A stretch of DNA of 7,202 nucleotides from Actinomycetes bacterium (GTDB lineage Bacteria; Actinomycetota; Actinomycetes; Actinomycetales; Microbacteriaceae): positions 1 to 7,202 of the forward strand of contig JAUHVN010000141.1 in NCBI GenBank assembly GCA_030425055.1. The letters are read 5' to 3'. A model generated the notes under the pieces. The model was not told the origin of the DNA. It saw only the letters and a program-made list of their open reading frames with translations, and did no database searches. Positions 1 to 6,035 of this stretch are shown in pieces (within the stretch, counting starts at the first letter, position 1; the number at the start of each line of letters is the position of its first letter). The position numbers were made by a program, and so were the translations under genes.

Positions 1-629
1 AGCGCCCCGACCTCGACCGCATCACGCGCGACCTGACCGACCGGTTCGCGGGCGTGTTCGGCCCCGAGACCGTGGCGAAGTGGGTGGACGACAGCTTCGC
101 GCGTCTCGCGACCGACGCCCCCGCCCCGCGGCTGGCCTCGCGCACCGCCGCCTTCGCCGCCACGCGGCTCGATGCCCTCGCGCGCAGCGAGTCACCGGCA
201 TCCGATCGACCCGAGGTGCTGTTCGTCTGCGTGCAGAACGCGGGGCGGTCGCAGCTCGCGGCCGCGATCCTGCGGCACCTCGCCGGCGATCGGGTCGTCG
301 TGCGCACCGCCGGATCGGAGCCTGCCGCCGAGGTGCGTCAGACCGTGGTGTCGGCGCTCGACGAGATCGGCGTGCCACTCGGGGGCGAGTTCCCCAAGCC
401 GCTGACCGACGAGGCGGTGCGCGCCGCCGATGTCGTCGTGACGATGGGATGCGGCGACGCCTGCCCGATCTATCCCGGTCGGCGCTACCTCGACTGGGAG
501 CTCGACGACCCGCACGGGCGGCCGCTCGACGAGGTGCGGGTGATCCGCGACGACATCGATCAGCGCGTGCGCGGCCTGCTCGGCGAGCTGCTCGCGGAGA
601 GTTCACCGGCTGTTTCCACAGAAGCATAG
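1..629 (+). CDS. arsC: Arsenate reductase with N-terminal helical extension (5' end outside window)
   Basis: Reduces arsenate to arsenite in the cytoplasm, using a low-molecular-weight tyrosine phosphatase fold. The frame is open from nt 3 to the TAG at 627-629 with no stop at the left edge. Residues encoded before the GTG at 54 align with the N-terminal domain of the third arsC here (RFAGVFGPETV against QFTGMVGEETV), so GTG 54 is probably not the start and the gene is truncated by the window. Visible motifs are the P-loop CVQNAGRS (CX5R; nucleophilic Cys at nt 228-230), a second pair CGDAC (Cys at 450-452 and 462-464) and the Asp-Pro general-acid motif in LDWELDDP. The N-terminal extension resembles the helical-bundle dimerisation domain known on some actinobacterial ArsC proteins. 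The electron donor (mycothiol/mycoredoxin or thioredoxin) cannot be told from sequence alone. It is the first of three arsC paralogues. The fold is near certain; arsenate specificity rather than phosphatase activity is inferred from the Cys pair. Confidence 0.9.
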   Translation, partial: RPDLDRITRDLTDRFAGVFGPETVAKWVDDSFARLATDAPAPRLASRTAAFAATRLDALARSESPASDRPEVLFVCVQNAGRSQLAAAILRHLAGDRVVVRTAGSEPAAEVRQTVVSALDEIGVPLGGEFPKPLTDEAVRAADVVVTMGCGDACPIYPGRRYLDWELDDPHGRPLDEVRVIRDDIDQRVRGLLGELLAESSPAVSTEA

Positions 630-645
630 ATTGTGGTCTATGCTT
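622..645. promoter_or_regulatory. Perfect 9-bp inverted repeat, candidate ArsR-type operator with overlapping -10 box
   Basis: AAGCATAGA at 622-630 is mirrored exactly by TCTATGCTT at 637-645 around a 6-nt centre. The left arm overlaps the TAG stop of the first arsC. The right arm contains TATGCT (639-644), which fits the actinobacterial -10 pattern TANNNT and sits 7 nt before ATG 652. No good -35 is visible. A repressor bound here would cover the -10, as expected for metalloid-responsive ArsR/SmtB regulators that bind interrupted palindromes. The same sequence could fold as an RNA hairpin at the end of gene 1, but no T-run follows. The operator reading is inference; the symmetry is seen directly. 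Confidence 0.55.
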
Positions 646-663
646 TCGTTCATGGAAGACAGC

Positions 664-1080
664 ATGAACGAGAAGCCCACCGTCCTGTTCGTCTGCGTGC
701 ACAACGCGGGACGCAGCCAGATGGCCGCCGGATACCTGCGGCACCTGGGCGGCGACGACGTCGAGGTGCTCTCGGCGGGGTCGGCCCCCAAGGACGAGAT
801 CAACCCGGTCGCCGTGCAGGCGATGGCCGAAGAGGGCATCGACATCGCGAACGAGACGCCCAAGGTGCTCACCGTCGACGCGGTCAAGGAGTCGGACGTC
901 GTCATCACGATGGGATGCGGCGACGCCTGCCCGATCTTCCCCGGCAAGCGCTACGAGGACTGGGAGCTCGACGACCCGGCCGGTCAGGGCATCGAGGCCG
1001 TCCGTCCGATCCGCGACGAGATCCGCGGTCGCATCGAGTCGCTGCTGGGCGAGCTGCTGCCCGCGCGGGGTGCGGCATGA
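664..1080 (+). CDS. arsC: Arsenate reductase, minimal single-domain form
   Basis: A cytoplasmic arsenate reductase of the low-molecular-weight phosphatase fold, 138 aa from ATG 664, the usual length for this family. The P-loop CVHNAGRS starts at Cys11 and ends its CX5R at Arg17. CGDAC provides Cys85 and Cys89, matching in position the resolving cysteines of thioredoxin-linked ArsC (Cys82/Cys89 in the plasmid pI258 enzyme), though with closer spacing. DDP at 103-105 holds the general-acid Asp. ATG 664 is chosen because GGAAG (654-658) lies 5 nt upstream and MNEKPTVLFVC is a normal family N-terminus. ATG 652 is in frame and lies 7 nt after a TATGCT box, so a leaderless start adding MEDS is a real alternative. 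It lies 34 nt after gene 1, behind the inverted repeat, and overlaps gene 3 by 4 bp, so it may begin its own transcript. The donor could be mycothiol or thioredoxin. Confidence 0.93.
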   Translation: MNEKPTVLFVCVHNAGRSQMAAGYLRHLGGDDVEVLSAGSAPKDEINPVAVQAMAEEGIDIANETPKVLTVDAVKESDVVITMGCGDACPIFPGKRYEDWELDDPAGQGIEAVRPIRDEIRGRIESLLGELLPARGAA

Positions 1081-1709
1081 GCGTCGGCCAGGCGCCGCTG
1101 CTGTCGGCCGAGTCGGTGCTGCACCGCGCCGCCGAGCGCCTCGCGGTGCAGTTCACCGGCATGGTCGGTGAAGAGACCGTCGAGCGGGTCGTGTTCGAGT
1201 CGTACGCCGCGCTCACCCGCACCGCGAACGTGCACACCCACACCGCGAGCCTCGCCGAGAAGTTCGCCCGTGATCGGCTGACCGCCCTCGCGCAGTCGAA
1301 GGGGCTCATCGCCAAGCCCGTTCCCGAGGTGCTGTTCGTGTGTGTGCAGAACTCCGGACGCTCGCAGATGGCCGCAGCGCTCATGCGCCAGCTCTCGGGT
1401 GGCCGCGTGCACGTGCGGTCGGCCGGCTCGCAGCCGGGGGAGCGCATCCTGCCCGAGGTCGCCGCCGCCCTCGACGAGATCGGTCTCGACGTGTCGGCCG
1501 AGTTCCCCAAGCCGCTCACCGACGACGTCGTGCGCGCCGCGGATGCCGTCATCACGATGGGATGCGGCGACGCCTGCCCGCTGTATCCGGGCAAGCGGTA
1601 CCTCGACTGGCAGCTCGACGACCCCGCTGGCCTCGACATCGAGGGAGTGCGCCGCGTGCGCGACGACATCGCCGCGCGGGTCGAGGGGCTGCTGGGCGAG
1701 CTGGTTTGA
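1077..1709 (+). CDS. arsC: Arsenate reductase with N-terminal helical extension
   Basis: A second extended arsenate reductase, 210 aa. Residues 1-82 form a helix-rich N-terminal domain with no cysteines, resembling the dimerisation bundle attached to some actinobacterial ArsC proteins. Residues 84-210 form the catalytic domain: P-loop CVQNSGRS with Cys89 and Arg95, CGDAC with Cys163 and Cys167, and DDP at 181-183 with the Asp general acid. The ATG lies inside the ATGA overlap with the stop of the previous arsC, and the region before it has only a weak G-rich stretch, so translation is probably coupled. It is closest to the first arsC in both architecture and motif wording (EFPKPLTD, YLDWxLDDP), which suggests duplication of an extended form around or beside the minimal form. 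A GC-rich hairpin starts 2 nt after the stop. Whether the three enzymes differ in reductant, oligomer state or induction cannot be seen here. Confidence 0.93.
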   Translation: MSVGQAPLLSAESVLHRAAERLAVQFTGMVGEETVERVVFESYAALTRTANVHTHTASLAEKFARDRLTALAQSKGLIAKPVPEVLFVCVQNSGRSQMAAALMRQLSGGRVHVRSAGSQPGERILPEVAAALDEIGLDVSAEFPKPLTDDVVRAADAVITMGCGDACPLYPGKRYLDWQLDDPAGLDIEGVRRVRDDIAARVEGLLGELV

Positions 1710-1710
1710 G

Positions 1711-1736
1711 CGCGACGGCCGCGGTCGTCCGTCGCG
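1711..1736 (+). terminator. GC-rich hairpin after the arsC cluster
   Basis: CGCGACGG (1711-1718) and CCGTCGCG (1729-1736) form a perfect 8-bp stem with a 10-nt loop, starting 2 nt after the stop of the third arsC. There is no clear T-run afterwards, only CTCCTCCGC, which is common for high-GC actinobacterial terminators. Position and stem strength support the ending of the ars transcript; efficiency is unknown. Confidence 0.5.
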
Positions 1737-1961
1737 GCTCCTCCGCTGCATTGTGGGTGTCGCATTTGGCGTGCCCCTCGCGAGCTTGAACGGCGGCCGG
1801 GTAATCGGGCACGGACTGACGCGATCGCCGGCACGGTCGACACAGCTTCGCGTGCGCGCAACACGACCCGGATCGACCGAAGACGCGCTAAGGGATCCAC
1901 GACGCCGCATCCCGCGTGGCACGTCCAGTGGGAACTGTTAGCGTGCGGATATGGAGAACGA
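1737..1961 (+). promoter_or_regulatory. Intergenic region with candidate leaderless-type promoter and ribosome-binding site
   Basis: About 225 nt separate the ars hairpin from the GHKL gene, with no credible coding frame. Near its right end TAGCGT (1939-1944) fits TANNNT. Six nt later, A1951 would be the first transcribed base and is also the A of an ATG. That ATG opens a 7-codon frame (MENEWQR, stop 1972-1974) that overlaps the start of the larger gene in another frame. GGAG at 1953-1956 lies 5 nt before ATG 1962 and fits as its ribosome-binding site. No convincing -35 is seen. This suggests the downstream pair has its own promoter, independent of ars. Confidence 0.35.
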
Positions 1962-3227
1962 ATGGCAGCGCTGAGGGTGCCGACTAAACTGACGTCAGAA
2001 GCGCTCGACCCCCTTCTTGCCGATGTCGCACATTCGACAGAGCCACTGCAGGTTCCCGGCCGAGTTTCTACAACTGACCCGTTGGCTCTCCCTCTCGCAG
2101 TCCAGTCGGTGCTGACGTGGAGCCGCTTCAACAACGGCGGCATCATCCGTTCGGCTTTCGACTTTGCCGATGAACAGCACAGCGCACGGTCCCTGCAGCG
2201 CAACGTGGTGTTGCTGACAGCAGTGCTGATGGCCTCCGAGGTGCGGACGCCGGCTGGCCATGACATCACCGGTCAGGCACGAAGGGTCGCACGAGAAGCG
2301 TTGGCCGAATCGACGACGATTCCTCTCCGCGCGAGCGGACAATCGGTGGGCGCGGACCGCAGCGTTCTCGCCGCCGACCATGTCGCGGGGCTCGAGTACC
2401 CCGCGGGCCTTTATCGCCGGGTAGAGAACAGGGCGACTCGCGAGGTAAGTCACGAAATCGACGGACATGCGAGGGCGCTGTACGCGCGGACGCACGTCGA
2501 TGCGGCCCGGCGCACGGACTGGCCGCTTGGCTGGCGCGTCCTCGATATGGGTATGGTGTCGCGGACGAGTCGCTCGGACGCGCTCGCACTGTTCCGGAGT
2601 GAGGCATACGAGCTTGGTCAGGTGCTCTTCGAGCTCGTGCAGAACACGCACGACCACGCCCGCACCGACAACGCCGGCTACGTACTCCGCCGCTCCGTGC
2701 GCGGAGTCCACGTCCGTGCTCATACCCAGACTCGAAACGAGATTGTCGATGGTGCATCGGCGCATCGTGACCTCGCGGAGTACTTTACTCACTTGCCGGT
2801 TTCGCCCCACGCGACCAACCGAGGAGGTGAAGACAGGCTCCGCGCGTTGTCTGTCTCCGTCATCGACAGCGGTCCGGGCCTCGCCGCTCGGATCCTGTGG
2901 GAGCAAGGGTTCCGTCACAACTTCACGAAGAGCGATGAGCTGCGCGCGATGCTCAACGCGCTGCGCAGGAGCGACACCGCGAGCCAACCCGGACTTCGCG
3001 GCATGGGGCTCACACGAGGGCAGCGGTACCTCACCGAAGTCGGCGGGTACGCGATGGTTCGCGCGGGCCGATACCGCCTCAGTCGCGACTTTCGACGCTT
3101 CCCGTTTGAGGAAGCGAACGATGACCAGAACCGTTGGTACGGGGGTCTTCGCGAGCCGTCGCTTCACACACGCGTCGCGGGCACCGCCTTCACCGTCGTC
3201 GTTCCGACGTACGGAGCGAGCTCGTGA
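1962..3227 (+). CDS. GHKL-fold ATP-binding protein, partner of the downstream PRTase-like protein
   Basis: A 421-aa soluble protein with a C-terminal ATP-binding domain of the GHKL superfamily (gyrase, Hsp90, histidine kinase, MutL). The N box is FELVQNTHDHA with Glu224, Asn228 and His232. The G1 box is VIDSGPG with Asp302 and Gly306. The G2 box is GLRGMGLTRG at 344-353. A G3-like GTAFTVVVP lies at 407-415. Residues 1-200 match no domain I recognise. No membrane segment, signal peptide, receiver domain or phospho-accepting H box is seen, so it is not an ordinary sensor kinase; ATP-driven clamping or conformational switching is more likely than phosphotransfer, but this is inference. The start is set by GGAG 5 nt upstream. 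Its TGA overlaps the GTG of the next gene, so the two proteins are probably produced in a fixed ratio and act together. Base composition is less GC-rich than the ars genes. Target and biological role are unknown. Confidence 0.85.
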   Translation: MAALRVPTKLTSEALDPLLADVAHSTEPLQVPGRVSTTDPLALPLAVQSVLTWSRFNNGGIIRSAFDFADEQHSARSLQRNVVLLTAVLMASEVRTPAGHDITGQARRVAREALAESTTIPLRASGQSVGADRSVLAADHVAGLEYPAGLYRRVENRATREVSHEIDGHARALYARTHVDAARRTDWPLGWRVLDMGMVSRTSRSDALALFRSEAYELGQVLFELVQNTHDHARTDNAGYVLRRSVRGVHVRAHTQTRNEIVDGASAHRDLAEYFTHLPVSPHATNRGGEDRLRALSVSVIDSGPGLAARILWEQGFRHNFTKSDELRAMLNALRRSDTASQPGLRGMGLTRGQRYLTEVGGYAMVRAGRYRLSRDFRRFPFEEANDDQNRWYGGLREPSLHTRVAGTAFTVVVPTYGASS

Positions 3228-5506
3228 ACCGCCATACACTCACGTTCGAGGACACCCTGGTCTACTCAACGCACGCATCATCGCCTGGGGTGCGACCTCG
3301 AGGCGTCACCGTGGTGTTCTTCGCCACGAGGTCTCCGGGCGGGCTCGACCTCGGCGATCAACTTAAAGAACACTTCAAGCGAGTCGCTGAAGCGGAAGAG
3401 CTGTGGCTCGTAGCACCCCACTCGCTTGCTGACGACCTGCAGAACTTGGCTGCCTCTCGTGACATGGACGACAGATTGCGGAAGGCGAGTGCGTTGGCGA
3501 CGACGCGGTGCATCACGTTCGACGAGTCCGGGATGTGGACTCTCCTAGCTGAGAGTCGGGAAAGCGACCTGCGCGTCGACCTGGCCCAAGCAATGGTGCA
3601 GCAGGCGGGGTTGCGCCTGCTCTTCAGGGAGACCGGAGCATTGATGACCGCGCATGCAGGCTTGCACTTCGGCAAGCCGAGCGGGAAGCATTCGACGCAC
3701 TTCCTGCGTGGCGGCGCTGTTGCCGAGCGTTCCGTCCACGCGCACTTCGTCGCCGCGTCCCTTCTGAAGTGGGCCGGCGAAACCCCATACGATCGCCTTT
3801 GGGTGGACACCTCCGCGATCGCGAGCGTCGCGTACGCGCTGAATCAGATGCGCTTCGCGCTCAGCAGCACCCTTCCCGCCGTGGTCGACACATTTGGCGG
3901 CCACGACGGGATGGACGACGTGTCGTTTGCCGGCCCCGGCCTCGCACTCATCTCAGCTACCACCTCGGGGGGACTGAGCAAGAAGCTAGTGGAACGCGGC
4001 GTCCCGTCAGAGAGGCAACGAACTCTCTTCTATGTGGGAGAACAGTACGCCGACTCCACCGTGCTCTGCGACCTGACCGCGCGGGGCGATGACGCTGACG
4101 CGGACTTCATTGCACCCTTCAAGACATTTGACGACAGCCACAGTTGCGACCTCTGCAACAACGGCCAGAACGTCGTGCTGCTCCAGGGCGACAGTTTCAC
4201 GCCGGTTCCGGGCCACGCCTCTCCCCTCCAGCTCAAGGGCGAGTACAGCGACGCCGCGCACCGCACCTTCGTGCAAGAATTCCTGGGCAAGCGCGCGATC
4301 TCGCTACGTGCCAGTGATGATAAGAGCAAGCCGACGGTTCGGTCTCTGTCCCTCCACTTCCACCACCTCGTCACCGGTGACCCGGTGGTGCGCAAGAAGG
4401 TCGAAGACCGGTTGGCTGCGTTCCTCCCGTTCAAGTCGCGCTACCTAATCCATCTGGATGACCCAGAGTCATCTGCAATCGGGGAGATTGCCCGCGACCT
4501 GTGTCACGCCCGCGGGCTCGCAGATGTCGAGCTGATTTCATCATCGGAGCTCGCGACGACAGGTACTATGCAGGACGGTGTCGCGGTCGTCATCGCAGGC
4601 ATCACTGCGACGGGGCGTGAGCTCCTTAACATCAGCCGCGAACTCCGCAAGCTCATCGCCGACGGCGGGGACCTCGCCTACTTCGTCGGGTGCGTCCGAA
4701 CCAGCGACCTTCGCACGCTGAGGGACCTGCAAACAAACCTGACGTTCAAACCCGACAAGTCGAGGTATGCGTTCGCACACATCTGGTACGCACAAGCGGA
4801 GCCCTACAGTGCGGCGAACGACCCGTGGCTTGCTGAGTCTCGAGTTCTCGGTGCGTTCGAGGACTGGCTACGGGGCGAGCCGGACAACGGGGCTCTCGAC
4901 GCCGTCATCGCGCGTCGCGACGTGCTCACGAACCCTCTTGGAGCCTTTGAAGGTTTCGTGCCAAGTAATCTCGGCGCCAGCGATGACCACTTCGAACTTC
5001 GCCTGAACCCGAACTTCGCGTTGTGGGACGCAGGACTGGATACAAAGGAGGCGACGCACGCGGAGGTCTACTTCACGCTCAGCACTGTGCTGCACCGGTC
5101 AAGATACTCAGCCGACGGCCGATACAGCTTGTTCGAGCAACCCGGCTTCGGCCACGTATTGGCTCCCACCAACTTCGATAGGTTCAACGACCCGGTGATT
5201 CAAGCTGCGCTGCTGCGCGGCGCCCGCGGAACCGAGTTGCGCTTCATCGAACTACCTCCACTGAGCTCAAGGATGGCTGAGGTCATCGCCGCATCCGTTC
5301 GAGATTGGGCGGACGAAGAGCGTGGGGGCGCAGCGCTGGAGTTCACCCTCTCCCTTATCCGCGGGGTGCGAGAAGATACAGCCGGCGCGATTCGACTCGA
5401 CGAGCGGGGCTATGAAGTGGTGCGCGAGGCCGCGAAGTCCGTCGATGAAGGTGAAGCACCTGTGCTCGCCCGAGCTCTGCAGTTCGTCGAGGCCAGCCGG
5501 CTATAG
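3224..5506 (+). CDS. Large protein with two phosphoribosyltransferase-like regions, coupled to the GHKL ATPase
   Basis: A 760-aa soluble protein that I cannot assign to a named family. Residues 125-275 look like an orotate-phosphoribosyltransferase-type domain: FGKPSGKHSTHF at 149-160 resembles the SGxHS segment of that family, LWVDTSAIASVAYAL (192-206) a core strand and helix, and LISATTSGGLSKKL (242-255) the PRPP loop. A CDLC pair at 308-311 follows, perhaps half of a metal site. Residues about 400-500 form a second PRTase-like unit with loop VVIAGITATGREL (455-467). In both loops the acidic pair normally at this place is missing (SA and AG instead), so catalysis on PRPP is doubtful; binding of a nucleotide or related ligand is possible. 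Residues 510-760 are unrecognised and contain several Trp and acidic stretches. The GTG at 3224 is chosen because it overlaps the ATPase stop (GTGA) and GGAGCGAG lies just upstream; the frame is open further upstream but inside the ATPase gene. Conflict system, nucleotide signalling or salvage-related roles are all possible. Confidence 0.8.
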   Translation: MNRHTLTFEDTLVYSTHASSPGVRPRGVTVVFFATRSPGGLDLGDQLKEHFKRVAEAEELWLVAPHSLADDLQNLAASRDMDDRLRKASALATTRCITFDESGMWTLLAESRESDLRVDLAQAMVQQAGLRLLFRETGALMTAHAGLHFGKPSGKHSTHFLRGGAVAERSVHAHFVAASLLKWAGETPYDRLWVDTSAIASVAYALNQMRFALSSTLPAVVDTFGGHDGMDDVSFAGPGLALISATTSGGLSKKLVERGVPSERQRTLFYVGEQYADSTVLCDLTARGDDADADFIAPFKTFDDSHSCDLCNNGQNVVLLQGDSFTPVPGHASPLQLKGEYSDAAHRTFVQEFLGKRAISLRASDDKSKPTVRSLSLHFHHLVTGDPVVRKKVEDRLAAFLPFKSRYLIHLDDPESSAIGEIARDLCHARGLADVELISSSELATTGTMQDGVAVVIAGITATGRELLNISRELRKLIADGGDLAYFVGCVRTSDLRTLRDLQTNLTFKPDKSRYAFAHIWYAQAEPYSAANDPWLAESRVLGAFEDWLRGEPDNGALDAVIARRDVLTNPLGAFEGFVPSNLGASDDHFELRLNPNFALWDAGLDTKEATHAEVYFTLSTVLHRSRYSADGRYSLFEQPGFGHVLAPTNFDRFNDPVIQAALLRGARGTELRFIELPPLSSRMAEVIAASVRDWADEERGGAALEFTLSLIRGVREDTAGAIRLDERGYEVVREAAKSVDEGEAPVLARALQFVEASRL

Positions 5507-6007
5507 GGCTGAGCAAGAGGTCGAGAGAACTCATGTCGCTCACGCAGTCTGCGAGAGATGACACGCACGCTGCCGCCGCGCGAACCAGCCGGCCTCAGAG
5601 ACCCTCTGTTCGCATCTCGCCTCGTACATCTCGTCCAGCGACAAGCGCCGATCACCGACTACTTCGCCTTCGTATACTCGGACCTCCGCCGCTGTGACGA
5701 AGGCATCCCGGCGCGGCTTGATCGTCACGTGGAGGGCCAAACGGTTGTTGGGCAGAGAGCAGCACATTTGCCGCATGAGCCGCGGTGCCCCTCTGCGATC
5801 CGCACGCATGGCATGGTGCTCTCGCCGCGGCCGACGACGACGCCGCCAATAAGGGCTGATCACGACATTGACGCTCCGCTGGCCAGTTACAGCCCGGACC
5901 GATCGCAGGTCAAAGGCCCCGCTCTCGGGCAGTGCCCGTGTGGGGATCGGAACGTGAGTCGGTACTGGTAGGCGGCGACGGTTGGTCCGCCGATGCTCGG
6001 ACTCCCT
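5507..6007. other. Gene-poor stretch after the PRTase-like gene
   Basis: About 500 nt with no gene I can assert. Plus-strand frames here give Arg/Pro/Thr-rich proteins of the kind produced by reading GC-rich non-coding DNA, without a supporting ribosome-binding site. The best candidate is the minus-strand frame listed separately. Small palindromes such as CGGGC-AGT-GCCCG occur around 5927-5940, but none has a terminator shape with a T-run. No tRNA, IS end or CRISPR-like repeat is visible. Confidence 0.5.
5540..5809 (-). CDS. Possible small hypothetical protein or gene remnant
   Basis: A minus-strand frame of 89 codons from ATG at 5809. The stretch LALHVTIKPRRDAFVTAAEVRVYEGEVV and what follows has the alternating hydrophobic and charged pattern of a real folded protein, and codons end mostly in G or C, unlike the Arg/Pro-rich plus-strand readings of the same DNA. 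(That stretch is nt about 5665-5750.) I recognise no family, no good ribosome-binding site and no metal or catalytic motif. It runs convergently toward the PRTase-like gene and ends 34 nt from it. It could be a decayed gene fragment or a chance frame; I favour a remnant only slightly. Confidence 0.22.
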   Translation of the reverse strand: MRADRRGAPRLMRQMCCSLPNNRLALHVTIKPRRDAFVTAAEVRVYEGEVVGDRRLSLDEMYEARCEQRVSEAGWFARRQRACHLSQTA

Positions 6008-6035
6008 TGTCGGGCAACCGACATACGATCGTCCC
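6008..6035 (+). promoter_or_regulatory. Tetraloop hairpin and leaderless promoter of the frameshifted small gene
   Basis: TGTCGG-GCAA-CCGACA (6008-6023) is a perfect 6-bp stem with a GNRA-type loop. Directly after it, TACGAT (6024-6029) fits the -10 pattern, and exactly 6 nt later the GTG at 6036 would be the first transcribed base. There is no ribosome-binding site before this GTG, which agrees with leaderless translation. The DNA palindrome upstream of the -10 could be an operator; as RNA it would lie outside the transcript. Confidence 0.5.

Noticed and set aside
905..2269. Long minus-strand open frame of 454 codons opposite the arsC genes.
   Set aside because: It is the complement of three clear arsC genes; Ser/Arg/Ala-rich product and stop-free only because of GC-rich codons on the other strand.
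3134..3223. Earlier ATG start for the PRTase-like gene, adding 30 residues.
   Set aside because: It lies inside the ATPase gene and gives an Arg/His/Ser-rich lead; the GTG in the GTGA overlap with GGAGCGAG upstream is far better.
5533..5697. Plus-strand small frame starting MSLTQSARDD just after the PRTase-like gene.
   Set aside because: Product is almost all Arg, Ser, Thr and Pro, typical of a non-coding reading of GC-rich DNA, and the ribosome-binding site is weak.
5727..5814. Minus-strand 29-codon frame containing CGKCAALCPT, resembling part of a ferredoxin iron-sulfur motif.
   Set aside because: Only three closely spaced Cys, no second cluster motif, a very short frame, and it overlaps the better minus-strand candidate; most likely chance.
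5558..5971. Plus-strand 137-codon frame across the gene-poor stretch.
   Set aside because: Pro/Arg-rich low-information product without a ribosome-binding site or recognisable domain.
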